In this document: positions 1-8,420 of the stretch, in pieces
Layout: the number at the start of each line of letters is the position of its first letter
How positions within the stretch are numbered: position 1 is the stretch's first letter
Source of the DNA: Streptomyces adustus
GTDB taxonomy: Bacteria; Actinomycetota; Actinomycetes; Streptomycetales; Streptomycetaceae
Direction of reading: 5' to 3'
Length of the DNA: 36,812 nt
Assembly: GCF_009377175.1 (NCBI RefSeq)
Contig: NZ_VJZD01000078.1
Location: forward strand, 1-36,812
Notes under the pieces: model-generated
Seen by the model: the letters and a program-made list of their open reading frames with translations, nothing else
Databases searched by the model: none
What the model was told of the DNA's origin: nothing
Translations under genes and position numbers: made by a program

Positions 1-33
1 GGGCGGGGTGGGGTGGCTGCCTAGGGTCGGGGC

Positions 34-834
34 ATGACCGCGCCCAGTGCCCTCCCCGTTCCGCCCGCCGTCCCGCTCGACCTCGACGGCCGCACCGCCC
101 TGGTCACCGGCGCCGCCGGCGGCATCGGCAGCGCCTGCGTCCTGCGACTGGCCGCAGCCGGCGCCAAGGTGAGAGCGGTCGACCGGGACGTCCGGGGCCT
201 GGAGGCACTCGCCGAACGGGCCGTGCACCTGCCGGGCGCCGTCGAGCCGCGGGCCCTCGACCTCACCGACCTGGACACCGCCGAACTCGCCGCCGCGGGC
301 ACCGACATCCTGGTCAACAACGCCGGGCTGCAAATGGTCCGGCCCATCGAGGAATTCCCGCCGGACGTCTTCCACACGGTGCTCACCGTGATGCTGGAGG
401 CACCGTTCCGGCTCATCCGCGGCGCCCTGCCGCACATGTACGGGCAGGGCTGGGGCCGCATCGTCAACGTGTCCTCGGTGCACGGACTGCGGGCCTCGCC
501 CTACAAGGCCGCCTACGTCGCCGCCAAGCACGGCCTGGAGGGGCTGTCCAAGACGGCCGCGCTCGAAGGCGCCGCGCACGGCGTCACCTCGAACTGCGTG
601 AACCCCGCCTATGTGCGCACCCCGCTGGTCGAGAAGCAGCTCAGTGATCAGTCGAGGGCGCACGGGATCTCCGAGGAGCGCGTGCTGTCCGAGGTGCTCC
701 TGAAGGACAGCGCGGTCAAACGGCTCATCGAACCGGCGGAGGTCGCCGCGGCGGTGGCCTATCTGTGCAGCCCGGGGGCGTCGTTCGTGACCGGCACGTC
801 GCTGGTGCTGGACGGTGGCTGGACCGCGCACTGA
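34..834 (+). CDS. 3-hydroxybutyrate dehydrogenase-like short-chain dehydrogenase (SDR)
   Basis: This 266-residue classical SDR most likely oxidises D-3-hydroxybutyrate to acetoacetate with NAD+ in the cytosol. The cofactor loop TGAAGGIG lies near residues 26-33, the NNAG motif near 91-94, the catalytic Ser in NVSSVHG, and the YVAAK Tyr/Lys pair follows. The C-terminal part (NCVNPAYVRTPLVEKQ, then SFVTGTSLVLDGGW) is typical of hydroxybutyrate dehydrogenases. The start ATG follows a purine-rich GGGTCGGGG stretch. The neighbours, a PucR-type regulator on the same strand and an MHS carboxylate symporter beyond it, support a hydroxyacid catabolic role. Substrate is inferred from family resemblance; another 3-hydroxyacid is possible. 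Confidence 0.88.
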   Translation: MTAPSALPVPPAVPLDLDGRTALVTGAAGGIGSACVLRLAAAGAKVRAVDRDVRGLEALAERAVHLPGAVEPRALDLTDLDTAELAAAGTDILVNNAGLQMVRPIEEFPPDVFHTVLTVMLEAPFRLIRGALPHMYGQGWGRIVNVSSVHGLRASPYKAAYVAAKHGLEGLSKTAALEGAAHGVTSNCVNPAYVRTPLVEKQLSDQSRAHGISEERVLSEVLLKDSAVKRLIEPAEVAAAVAYLCSPGASFVTGTSLVLDGGWTAH

Positions 835-910
835 GCCGGCCCGTGCCGCCGTGCGCCGCAGTTGTCCACAGGCCTGACGCCGCGGCCGGGCGATGGGGGA
901 TCCTGTGACC

Positions 911-2848
911 ATGTCCCGCGATCATGTGCAGTCGGTCGAGCGTTCCGCCCGCGAGGCCGAGCCCTCGCCCCACGCGGCCGAGGCGCCGTTCCTGGAGCTC
1001 CTGGCCCGGGGCGCGGCCGTCGACGCCTACGAGGAGCCGGTGCTGCTGGCCCGCGCCGAGGCGCAGCCGGCCGCACGGATCGCGGCGCTCGAACATGCCA
1101 AGCTGCTCGCCCTGCGCGTGCGCTCGGAGCTGGAGGGACGGCGCCGGCGCGAGGCCGAGCTCTCCGCGTTGTTCGAGACCGCGCACGACCTGGCCGGACT
1201 CAGGGACCTCGACGCCGTCCTCCCGGCGATCGTCCAGCGCGCCCGGTCGCTGCTCGGCACGGACGTCGCGTACCTCAGCCTTCATGACGCGGCCCGGGGC
1301 GACACCTACATGCGGGTGACCGAGGGCTCGGTCGCGGCCCGCTTCCAACAGTTGCGCCTGGGGATGGGCGAGGGCCTCGGCGGCCTCGTCGCGCAGACGG
1401 CCCGTCCCTACGTCACCGACGACTACTTCCGGGACGGCCGCTTCCAGCACACCACCACGATCGACGCGGGCGTCCAGGACGAGGGCCTGGTCGCCATCCT
1501 CGGCGTACCCCTGATGCTGGGTCCGCAGGTCATCGGGGTGCTCTTCGCCGCGGACCGCCGGGCCAGGGTCTTCGAGCGGGAGCAGATCGCGCTGCTCGGC
1601 TCCTTCGCCGCCCTCGCCGCGGCGGCCATCGACACCGCCAACCTGCTCACCGAGACCCGCTCCGCCCTGGCCGGCCTGGAGCGGGCCAACGAGATCATCC
1701 AGGACCGCAGCGCCGTCATCGAACGCGCCTCGGACATCCACGACCGGCTCGCCGAACTCGTCCTGCGCGGCGGCGGGGTGCACGACGTGGCCGCCGCCGT
1801 CGCCGAGGTCCTCGACGGCACGGTCGAGTTCACCGAGTCCGCCCACACGCCGGCCCCGGCCCTGGAGGCGTCCCGCGCCGAAGGACACGCCGTACGGTAC
1901 GGCACGGACTGGATCGCCGCCGTGACCGCGGGCGGCGAACTGCTCGGCGCCCTGGTGCTGCGCGGCCACCCGCACCTCGACCCGGTCGACCAGCGCACCC
2001 TGGAACGCGCGGCGATGGTCACCTCCCTGCTGCTGCTCGCCCGACGTTCCGCCGCCGAGGCCGAACAACGGGTGCGCGGCGAACTCCTCGACGACCTGCT
2101 GGACGCCCGTGACCGCGACGCGCGCCTGCTGCGGGAACGTGCCACGCGGCTGCATGCCGACCTCGACGCCACCCATGTCGTGCTCGCCGCCCGCCTCGAC
2201 GCCCCCGCGGTCGACGCCGACCAGGAGGCGGCCGCCCGTCGGCGTCTGTGGTCGGCGGCCTCGCACCTCGCCGCCACCCGTCGCGGGCTGGCCGCCGCCC
2301 GCGACGGCGGCACCGTACTGCTGCTGCCCCTCGTCCGCGGCGACAGCGTCACCGACCTCGCCCGGCGCACCGCCCGGCACCTGGGCACGGCCGTCCACGA
2401 GGCGGTCACCGTCGGCGCCTCCGCCGCGGTGGACGACCTCGCCGCCCGCCCGGACGCCGTGGCGGCGGCCTACGTGGAGGCACGACGCTGCCTCGACGCC
2501 CTCCGGATCCTGGGCCGCACCGGAGACGGCGCGGCCGCCGACGACTTCGGGTTCCTCGGCCTGCTCCTGGCCGGCGACCGGGACATAGCCGGCTTCGTCG
2601 ACCGCACCGTCGGCCAGGTGGTGGCGTACGACGAGCGCCGCGGCACCGATCTGCTGCACACCCTGGACGCCTACTTCGCCTGTGGGATGAGCCCGGCCCG
2701 CACCAAGGACGAGCTGCACGTCCATGTGAACACGGTCGCCCAACGCCTGGAGCGTGTCGGCCGGTTGCTCGGCGACGACTGGCAGAGCCCGGCCCGCGTC
2801 CTGGAGATCCAACTCGCCCTGCGCCTGCACCGGCTGTCGGCGGCGTGA
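911..2848 (+). CDS. GAF domain / PucR (CdaR-type) transcriptional regulator
   Basis: This is a cytosolic transcription factor of about 645 residues. A GAF-like sensor spans roughly residues 95-250 (LGTDVAYLSLHD, GLGGLVAQTARPYVTDDY, ILGVPLM, IGVLFAADR). A middle CdaR-like region follows, and a PucR-type helix-turn-helix closes the protein (LLHTLDAYFACGMSPARTKDELHVHVNTVAQRLERV, within the last 70 residues). I prefer the ATG at 911, which has GGGGGA about 10 nt upstream; the in-frame ATG at 893 has no good ribosome site. It lies 76 nt after the hydroxybutyrate dehydrogenase gene and converges with the MHS transporter, so it probably controls that small catabolic group. The ligand is unknown. Confidence 0.88.
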   Translation: MSRDHVQSVERSAREAEPSPHAAEAPFLELLARGAAVDAYEEPVLLARAEAQPAARIAALEHAKLLALRVRSELEGRRRREAELSALFETAHDLAGLRDLDAVLPAIVQRARSLLGTDVAYLSLHDAARGDTYMRVTEGSVAARFQQLRLGMGEGLGGLVAQTARPYVTDDYFRDGRFQHTTTIDAGVQDEGLVAILGVPLMLGPQVIGVLFAADRRARVFEREQIALLGSFAALAAAAIDTANLLTETRSALAGLERANEIIQDRSAVIERASDIHDRLAELVLRGGGVHDVAAAVAEVLDGTVEFTESAHTPAPALEASRAEGHAVRYGTDWIAAVTAGGELLGALVLRGHPHLDPVDQRTLERAAMVTSLLLLARRSAAEAEQRVRGELLDDLLDARDRDARLLRERATRLHADLDATHVVLAARLDAPAVDADQEAAARRRLWSAASHLAATRRGLAAARDGGTVLLLPLVRGDSVTDLARRTARHLGTAVHEAVTVGASAAVDDLAARPDAVAAAYVEARRCLDALRILGRTGDGAAADDFGFLGLLLAGDRDIAGFVDRTVGQVVAYDERRGTDLLHTLDAYFACGMSPARTKDELHVHVNTVAQRLERVGRLLGDDWQSPARVLEIQLALRLHRLSAA

Positions 2849-2853
2849 CGCCG

Positions 2854-2884
2854 CTGACCCCGCACGCAGGGCGCGCGGGGTCAG
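2854..2884. terminator. Bidirectional hairpin terminator between convergent genes
   Basis: CTGACCCCGC (2854-2863) and GCGGGGTCAG (2875-2884) form a perfect 10-bp stem with an 11-nt loop. It starts 6 nt after the regulator stop codon and lies 30 nt beyond the end of the convergent MFS gene, so it can serve both. No T-run follows, as is usual in high-GC actinobacteria. Confidence 0.75.
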
Positions 2885-2914
2885 GGAACGGACGGGAACC
2901 GGTGGCTCCGTGGC

Positions 2915-4300
2915 TCAGGCGATACGCGCGTCCGCCGCCGGTGCCGAAACGGCCTCGGCACCGGCCTCGGCCGAGACGTCCGCGAGGTCGCGCAGCCGGG
3001 TCTCCTTCGCCGCCAGCACGGCGACCACCGTCAGGACGGCCGCGGCGATCACGTACAGGGCGATCGGAGTGGAACTGCCGTAGTCGGACAGCAGCGCGGT
3101 GGCGATGAGCGGCGCCGGCGCGCCCGCGGCGACGGAGGCGAACTGGGCGCCCATGGAGGCACCGGAGTAACGCATCCGGGTCGCGAACATCTCGGAGAAG
3201 AACGCGGCCTGCGGCGCGTACATCGCCCCGTGCAGCACCAGTCCCACCGTCACCGCGAGGATCAGATTGCCGAATCCACCGGTGTCGATGAGCGAGAAGA
3301 ACGGGAACATCCACAGTCCGACCCCGACCGCACCCAGCAGATACACCGGCCGTCGGCCCACCCGGTCCGACAGCGCGCCCCACGCCGGGATCACCGCGAA
3401 GTGCACGGCCGACGCGATCAGCACCGCGTTGAGCGCGGTCTGCTTGGAGACACCGGCCGAGGTGGTGGCGTAGACGAGGATGAAGGCGGTGATGACGTAG
3501 TAGCTGATGTTCTCCGCCATGCGCGCGCCCATCGCCACCAGGATGTCGCGCCAGTGGTGCCGCAGCACCGACACCAGCGGCAGCCGCTCGGCCACCTCGG
3601 CCTGCGTGGCCTTGCGCGCCTCGGCCCGGGCCAGCGCCTCCTTGAAGACCGGCGATTCGTCGACGGACAGCCGGATCCACAGACCGACGACCACCAGCAC
3701 CCCGGACAGCAGGAAGGGGATGCGCCAGCCCCAGCTGCCGAACGCGTCGTCCGACAGCACGGCGGTCAGCAGCGACAGCACGCCGGTCGCCAGGAGCTGC
3801 CCCGCGGGAGCCCCGGTCTGCGGCCACGAGGCCCAGAACCCGCGCCGCCGCGCGTCGCCGTGCTCGGACACCAGCAGCACGGCGCCGCCCCACTCGCCGC
3901 CCAGCGCGAACCCCTGCACCAGACGCAGCGCGGTCAGCAGCACCGGGGCGGCCGCCCCGACACTTGCGTGCGTCGGGAGCAGCCCGATCGCGAAGGTGGC
4001 CCCGCCCATCAGCAGCAGGCTCAGCACCAGCAGCTTCTTGCGGCCGAGCCGGTCCCCGTAGTGCCCGAACACCAGCGCGCCGAGCGGCCGGGCGGCGAAC
4101 CCGACGGCGTACGTCAGGAACGACAGCAGGGTGCCGACCAGCGGATCGGAGTCGGGAAAGAACAGCTTGTTGAAGACGAGCGCGGCGGCGGAGCCGTAGA
4201 GGAAGAAGTCGTACCACTCGATGGTGGTGCCGATGAGGCTGGCGGCGACGATGCGCTTGAGGTTGCCGGGTGTCGGGGGAGCGGATGCTGCTGAGGCCAT
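2915..4300 (-). CDS. MHS-family MFS transporter (metabolite:H+ symporter)
   Basis: This 461-residue inner-membrane protein has about 12 hydrophobic segments. It opens with the MHS-family signature around IGTTIEWYDFFLYG, and the loop-2 motif GHYGDRLGRKKLL follows. LVQGFALGGEWGGAVLLVSEH is also typical of the ProP/ShiA/KgtP group, which carries carboxylates, betaines and related acids with protons. The start ATG at 4300 has GAGGAAG a suitable distance upstream; longer in-frame extensions to 4558 lack family sequence. It converges with the PucR regulator and lies near the hydroxybutyrate dehydrogenase, so a short-chain hydroxyacid substrate is plausible but inferred. Confidence 0.9.
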   Translation of the reverse strand: MASAASAPPTPGNLKRIVAASLIGTTIEWYDFFLYGSAAALVFNKLFFPDSDPLVGTLLSFLTYAVGFAARPLGALVFGHYGDRLGRKKLLVLSLLLMGGATFAIGLLPTHASVGAAAPVLLTALRLVQGFALGGEWGGAVLLVSEHGDARRRGFWASWPQTGAPAGQLLATGVLSLLTAVLSDDAFGSWGWRIPFLLSGVLVVVGLWIRLSVDESPVFKEALARAEARKATQAEVAERLPLVSVLRHHWRDILVAMGARMAENISYYVITAFILVYATTSAGVSKQTALNAVLIASAVHFAVIPAWGALSDRVGRRPVYLLGAVGVGLWMFPFFSLIDTGGFGNLILAVTVGLVLHGAMYAPQAAFFSEMFATRMRYSGASMGAQFASVAAGAPAPLIATALLSDYGSSTPIALYVIAAAVLTVVAVLAAKETRLRDLADVSAEAGAEAVSAPAADARIA

Positions 4301-4524
4301 GTGCGCCACTTCCTCGTGTGCGGTGGGGACGGGTACGTGTCGGCACACCGTAGGAAGCGCCAGGTCGGGCGCACATGTGGTGGGGCTACATAGTTTGGGC
4401 GTTGACTGTGCGCGCTGCCACCATGCGGGCCAGCGCCCGCTCACAGAAGGGCGGTTCAGGGACTCGAGGGTGATCGAAATGAGTACTGCCCGGGACCCGC
4501 AGTTCGGGGTGGTTCGACGGTGCG

Positions 4525-4610
4525 GTGCTGACTGCCGTGCTGGTTCGGTGCTGACCAAAAGCCCACGTCATCACCCGTGGTCACCCCTCCCGTGCTGACT
4601 TGGTGCTGAC
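4525..4610. repeat. Cluster of four GTGCTGAC direct repeats
   Basis: The octamer GTGCTGAC occurs at 4525-4532, 4548-4555, 4592-4599 and 4603-4610, with a fifth partial copy (GTGCTGGT) at 4537-4544. The last two are 11 nt apart. The cluster lies upstream of the MFS gene and ends about 10 nt before the IS remnant. It could be protein-binding sites or the trace of past insertions; the sequence does not decide. Confidence 0.5.
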
Positions 4611-4619
4611 TACGTTCCG

Positions 4620-4790
4620 TTGAACTCGGACATCCGGGGGGTCTGCTGCAGGTTCGGGTGACAGGTTGACCTGCCCCACGTCCGGGGTCCGGTTCTGGTG
4701 GCTGTCTGACAGTCCTTCACGGAAGGCTGGCAGTTATGCCTCGTCCCTATCCTCCGGATTTCCGGGCGCGTGCCGTCGCGCCGCTCCGCG
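4620..4790 (+). mobile_element. IS3-type insertion sequence remnant (5' end and start of orfA)
   Basis: From the ATG at 4736 the reading frame MPRPYPPDFRARAVA matches the typical first residues of actinobacterial IS3-family OrfA transposases. After about 14 codons the resemblance stops and the sequence becomes the antisense of a kinase gene. The 110 nt upstream, starting near a TGAACTCGGAC stretch at about 4619, is probably the left non-coding end. No helix-turn-helix body, no OrfB and no DDE motif are present, so it is a dead fragment. Exact ends are uncertain. Confidence 0.55.
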
Positions 4791-4990
4791 CGCAGCACCT
4801 TGACCGCCGCGCTTTCGCTGTGGGTGTTCCGGCCGAGATACACGACGGCCTGCCGGCCGGCACCGATCCGGCCGAGCAGTTCGAAGCCACCGATGGAGAC
4901 GGGATCCGCCGCCTCCAGCGGTGCGGGGCCGACCGGGGCCGGCACGTTCTGCTGTTCTGTCTGCTCCTGGGAGCCCTGGGAGTTCGCCAT
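4780..4990 (-). pseudogene. Truncated Ser/Thr protein kinase, N-terminal lobe only
   Basis: From the ATG at 4990 the minus strand encodes a Gln-rich leader, then GGFELLGRIGAGRQAVVYLG (glycine-rich ATP loop) and SAAVKVLRAE (the ATP-anchoring Lys). Kinase similarity ends near 4780, where the sequence joins the start of an IS3-type transposase gene. The frame runs on to a stop at 4610 through unrelated sequence. The catalytic loop (HRD), DFG and APE segments are missing, so it cannot be an active kinase. A weak AAAGG ribosome site precedes the start, so a short peptide could still be made. The rest of the kinase is not in this window. Confidence 0.7.
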
Positions 4991-5385
4991 GCCGTTGACC
5001 TTTCCGCACCCGCCGGGGCCGCCGGGACAACTCCGGAGGCCGTTTCCGAAAGTCGGTTAAACAGCAGTTCAGAGCCCTGTCCGGAGCCTCCGGTCTCGGA
5101 CGCGTGGGTCACCGGAGACCTGGGCCGAGGGTGCGCCGCCCCGGTCCGCTCGTTCCCCTCTGCCGCGCGACGGCAGGCCCCTGTCCCGAGACGGTGGCGG
5201 TACTGCTGTCCGCGGGGGCCGATCCGGTGGGAGCGGCACGCCGGGCGCCCGGTCGGCGGGTCCACAGTGCGACTGCGGCCCGTACTGACTCGTGCCCGCT
5301 GATCACCGAACCGTGCGAAGGCACCGGCGTCCAGGTGGTCCGTCCCCACCGGCTACGCTTCGGTCCGTTGATCGCAGGGGGAGAC
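4991..5385. other. Intergenic stretch with no supported gene
   Basis: About 395 nt lie between the divergent kinase remnant and lipoprotein genes. Open frames through it are low-complexity Arg/Pro-rich readings without ribosome sites or family motifs. It should hold the promoters of both genes; I cannot point to convincing -10/-35 boxes. Confidence 0.5.
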
Positions 5386-5946
5386 ATGTTCAGCAGGAGA
5401 CTCGTGGTGGCCGCGGTGACGGCGGTTCTGATAGCCGGGCTCGGCGCGTGTGGTCGTGGGGCTGACGTGGCCGATCAGGGCACGGAGCGTTCGGTGGACG
5501 TCGGCCAGGACGGCGGGAGCCTCCCTGCGGCGACTCGGCCGGACACGGACCCCACGAAGGACGCGAGCGTCTTCGGCCTCCTGGACGAGTTCCGCCATCT
5601 CTCCGCCAAGACCGGCCGGGCCACCCGGCCGCACATGGTCAAGAAGTGCACCACGACCACGGAGCGGGTCAAGCACACGAAGAGCACCGGGTCGGGCGCC
5701 AAGCGATCCACCCGCACCTGGTACTCCACCGAGAAGTCCAAGGACTGCAAGCAGGTGCGCAGCGGAACCGAGACGTACACGCGCGTCGTCCGGCCGGAGC
5801 GGTGGTGCGTGAGCCTGGACGACGTCGGCGGCGACGCGGCGCGGGACGACGTCTGGTACCGGGTCAGCAGCGCGACGTACCACGAGGCCGTCGGCGCGGA
5901 CAAGCACGCCCGCATGGAGTTCACCCCCACAGGCAGCGACTGCTGA
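5386..5946 (+). CDS. Small secreted lipoprotein of unknown function
   Basis: This 186-residue protein begins with a typical lipoprotein signal: MFSRR, then a hydrophobic run, then the lipobox LGAC with Cys22 as the predicted lipid-modified residue. A disordered Asp/Gly/Thr-rich linker follows to about residue 65. A basic domain with the paired Cys of VKKCTTTT and SKDCKQV, and WCVSLDD, comes next, ending SDC; these Cys could form disulfides outside the cell. I do not recognise the family. The start ATG has GGGGGAG 5 nt upstream; the longer frame from 5104 has none. It converges with the kinase gene at 6072, and a link to that signalling group is possible but unproven. Confidence 0.8.
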   Translation: MFSRRLVVAAVTAVLIAGLGACGRGADVADQGTERSVDVGQDGGSLPAATRPDTDPTKDASVFGLLDEFRHLSAKTGRATRPHMVKKCTTTTERVKHTKSTGSGAKRSTRTWYSTEKSKDCKQVRSGTETYTRVVRPERWCVSLDDVGGDAARDDVWYRVSSATYHEAVGADKHARMEFTPTGSDC

Positions 5947-6034
5947 CCGGGACACGGGACACGGAACGCGGGACAGGGCCCAGGTCAGGGCTGCGGACCC
6001 GTGCCGACCCCTGAGGCGGCCGGAGGGGTTCCCG

Positions 6035-6072
6035 GTCGGCATGGTCCGGGTTGAGTCGGCATGGTCCGGGTT
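6035..6072. repeat. Tandem 18-nt direct repeat touching a kinase stop codon
   Basis: GTCGGCATGGTCCGGGTT occurs at 6035-6052 and again at 6055-6072, a 20-nt period. The second copy ends on the first base of the kinase stop codon (6072-6074, minus strand). It looks like a slippage or duplication scar between two convergent genes. Confidence 0.8.
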
Positions 6073-6986
6073 CAGCGGACCAGCCAGGTCGCCGTCGCCG
6101 TCGCCAGGTACAGGGCGACCGCCGAAAGCCAGATCACCAGGTGTGTCGGCCGTGAAGACCCGGCCGGAGCCCCCTCCCGTCCTTCCCGTGACAGCAGCGC
6201 GTCCGCGAACGCCCGCGCCGTACGCGGTCGGTCCTCGGGGTCCATGGACAGCGCGGTACGAAGCAGTGCGTCGATGCCGTCCGGAACACCCGGCTCCCTG
6301 GGGATCGTCGGCAGCGAGGACGAAGATTTCGATGCCCGCTGTGTCATGAGGGTCAGGGGACCGGCCGGGCCGAACGGCTTTCGGCCGGTGAGCAGTTCGT
6401 ACGTCACGACACCGAGGGCGTAGACGTCGGCTCGACCGTCGAACCCGCCGGTCCCGTAGGCCTGCTCGGGCGCCATGTACGCGGGAGTGCCGGTAGTCAC
6501 GGTCAACCCCGAGGCGTCGGCGAGTTGCTTGGCGCTGCCGAGGTCTGCCACGACGACGGCAGTGGGCGTGCGGCCCGCGTCGAGCAGGAGGTTCGACGGC
6601 TTGATGTCGCGGTGGACGACGCCTGCGTCATGAAGTGCCTGAACCGCGTATCCGGCCTCGGCCGCCAGGTGGAGTGCCTCGGCGGGACGGCAGTGACCGA
6701 TTCGCTCGGCCAGCGTGCCGCCTCGGACGTAGTCCATGACGAAGTAGGGCCGATCGTCCTGGACACCGACGTCGTGGACTCGTACGACCCGTGGGCTGGA
6801 GATCCTGCGGAGCAGCCTCGCCTCCGCCAGGAATCGTTCTCGTACGTCGGCATTCGATGCCCAGTTGTCGGCCAGCACTTTGACCGCGACGTCCGTGTCG
6901 AACTCGGGATCGTATGCCCGCCAGACGGTGGCGAACGACCCGGCTCCCAGTCTGTCCTCGAGGAGGTAACGGCCCAGCTTCTGCAT
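6072..6986 (-). CDS. Membrane-tethered Ser/Thr protein kinase without external sensor domain
   Basis: This 304-residue Hanks-type kinase has the glycine loop LGAGSFATV (residues 13-21), ATP Lys36 in VAVKVL, Glu55, catalytic loop HRDIKPSN (125-132), metal-binding DLG (148-150, in place of DFG) and APEQ (172-175). The kinase domain ends near 268. One transmembrane helix (about 282-303) then stops the protein almost at once, so there is no PASTA or other extracellular domain, unlike PknB or PknH. The ATG at 6986 is 90 nt from a divergent ECF sigma gene; two exported proteins that look like sensor domains follow that gene. Kinase activity is well supported; substrate and signal are inferred from context. 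Confidence 0.92.
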   Translation of the reverse strand: MQKLGRYLLEDRLGAGSFATVWRAYDPEFDTDVAVKVLADNWASNADVRERFLAEARLLRRISSPRVVRVHDVGVQDDRPYFVMDYVRGGTLAERIGHCRPAEALHLAAEAGYAVQALHDAGVVHRDIKPSNLLLDAGRTPTAVVVADLGSAKQLADASGLTVTTGTPAYMAPEQAYGTGGFDGRADVYALGVVTYELLTGRKPFGPAGPLTLMTQRASKSSSSLPTIPREPGVPDGIDALLRTALSMDPEDRPRTARAFADALLSREGREGAPAGSSRPTHLVIWLSAVALYLATATATWLVR

Positions 6987-7076
6987 GTGGCACCATTCTG
7001 CCCGAGGTGTCGGGGGCTCTGAACTCCGGTGTGGCTACGGGGGACTTGAGGTCGGCCCAGAACGGAAGACGGCACG

Positions 7077-7622
7077 GTGATCGAAGAAGACGAGCTGGCC
7101 GGGCTCGTGACGTCCGCGCAGGCGGGTGACCGGGCGTCCATGGACCGCCTCCTCGTCAGGCTCCGTCCCAGGGTCATGCGCCGCTGTTCCAGGCTTCTTC
7201 CGCACCACGCCGACGCCGAAGAGGCCGCCCAGGACGCTCTGCTCTCCATCAGCACACATCTGCACGAGTACGGCGGGCGGGGCTCGTTCCTCGGGTGGGT
7301 GACGGTGATCGCCTCGAACGCCGCCAGGTCCACGTATCGCTCGATGCGCCGGCGCGCGGAGGACAGTCATGCGGTCCTTCCCGAGGGTGTCGACCCTCGA
7401 ACGACAAGCGTCATCGCGGGGACGCGTCTGGATCTCTTGGAGTCGCTGGCCGCGCTGGAGGAGCGGCATCCGGCCCTGGTGGAATCCTTCGTGCTCCGCG
7501 ATCTCGGCGACCTGACCTACCTTCAGGTCGCCGAGATCACCGGCGCTCCCCTGGGCACGGTCAAGGACCGCATTCACCAGGCTCGCCGCTTCATGCGGGA
7601 CCGCCTTGGCGCCGGTTCCTGA
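7077..7622 (+). CDS. ECF-subfamily RNA polymerase sigma factor
   Basis: This 181-residue protein has sigma region 2 (RPRVMRRCSRLLPHHADAEEAAQDALL, then GSFLGWVTVIASNAARSTYRSMRRR) and region 4 (LAALEERHPALVESFVLRDLGDLTYLQVAEITGAPLGTVKDRIHQARR). It starts at a GTG with GGAAG about 8 nt upstream. No anti-sigma gene is adjacent. Instead a Ser/Thr kinase diverges from it and two exported proteins follow on the same strand after 60 nt. Some ECF groups are controlled by a neighbouring kinase. The acidic DAEE stretch of region 2 is retained here, so phosphorylation-dependent activation is only a hypothesis. Confidence 0.92.
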   Translation: MIEEDELAGLVTSAQAGDRASMDRLLVRLRPRVMRRCSRLLPHHADAEEAAQDALLSISTHLHEYGGRGSFLGWVTVIASNAARSTYRSMRRRAEDSHAVLPEGVDPRTTSVIAGTRLDLLESLAALEERHPALVESFVLRDLGDLTYLQVAEITGAPLGTVKDRIHQARRFMRDRLGAGS

Positions 7623-7682
7623 GGCATCCCAACTTCCCACTCCAACCCGCATCGGCTCGACCAGGAGCCAGGAGGTGCAGTC

Positions 7683-8420
7683 GTGCGAGCTCGGACGATC
7701 GTCGTCATCCTGGCGACAGCCGTCGGGCTCGGCCTGCTGACCGGCCGTTTCGTCCTGCCTGCTCGCTCGGCTCCGACAGCGGCATCCGGCGCTGCGCCGT
7801 CCTCGCCGGGGAGCGGCTCTCCTGCGCCGAAGCCCGCCAGCGGGCCCGTGACCGACCGTCATCTGCTGTCGGCGGCCGAGTTCGAGAAGGTCGGGTTCAC
7901 CCGGCGCATCCGCGTGCGGGACCGTGTCGGGGACGGCCACTACGCCAACGCGGCCTGCGCCGGGGAGAAGACCCTCGAACAGACCTTGGGAGAGGAGAAC
8001 GCGCACTTCCGCGATCTGGTGACGACCGGGAAAACGGTCGACAGCGATCCCGCGCCGGCGGTCGACGTCGAGGACGACGTCGCGCACGAAGTCGCCGCCG
8101 AGGCCGGAACCCCTGCTCTGGCCCGTAACTACACCCAGCGCCTCCTGCTGGAGGAGGTGCCTTGTCAGGAGGCGGTACCCACTCACTGGGTCTACGGGCC
8201 GACGCACACGATCGATGTCACTGCGGGCATCACCGCGAGCTGGCTGGGTACGTACGACGGCGACCTGAACACCACGGGAACCGCACCACGGGGCAAGGAG
8301 CCGTGTGGAGGTATCGCCTTCCTCCGGAACGGCTCGCACTACGGTGTTCTGGAGGTCGACGCCTGCCTGGACACGGCTGCGATGACGCATATCGTCCGTG
8401 CGGCGGTGACCCGGCTGTGA
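7683..8420 (+). CDS. Exported sensor-domain-like protein, four-cysteine form
   Basis: This 245-residue protein has an N-terminal membrane or signal helix (about residues 5-24), a Ser/Pro/Gly-rich linker to about 55, and a globular domain. The domain has four Cys, in AACAGEK, VPCQEAV, EPCGGI and VDACLD, likely two disulfides. There is no lipobox. Its layout matches the next gene (Cys-(A/S)-Gly-Glu, a second Cys before a W(V/Y)YG segment, a late I-A-x-(L/I)-R-x-G strand). It also resembles the extracellular sensor region of mycobacterial PknH-type kinases, though that assignment is by eye. The GTG start follows AGGAGG. It is the second gene of the sigma-factor operon. Confidence 0.8.
   Translation: MRARTIVVILATAVGLGLLTGRFVLPARSAPTAASGAAPSSPGSGSPAPKPASGPVTDRHLLSAAEFEKVGFTRRIRVRDRVGDGHYANAACAGEKTLEQTLGEENAHFRDLVTTGKTVDSDPAPAVDVEDDVAHEVAAEAGTPALARNYTQRLLLEEVPCQEAVPTHWVYGPTHTIDVTAGITASWLGTYDGDLNTTGTAPRGKEPCGGIAFLRNGSHYGVLEVDACLDTAAMTHIVRAAVTRL

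Noticed and set aside
725..2830. Minus-strand open frame of about 700 codons
   Set aside because: Antisense to the PucR-type regulator, low-complexity, no recognised motif.
4372..4379. CACATGTG palindrome upstream of the MFS gene as an operator
   Set aside because: An 8-bp palindrome alone is too short and has no second copy near the divergent or neighbouring genes.
5104..5385. N-terminal extension of the lipoprotein frame
   Set aside because: The extension is Arg/Pro-rich, lacks a ribosome site and would bury the lipoprotein signal peptide.
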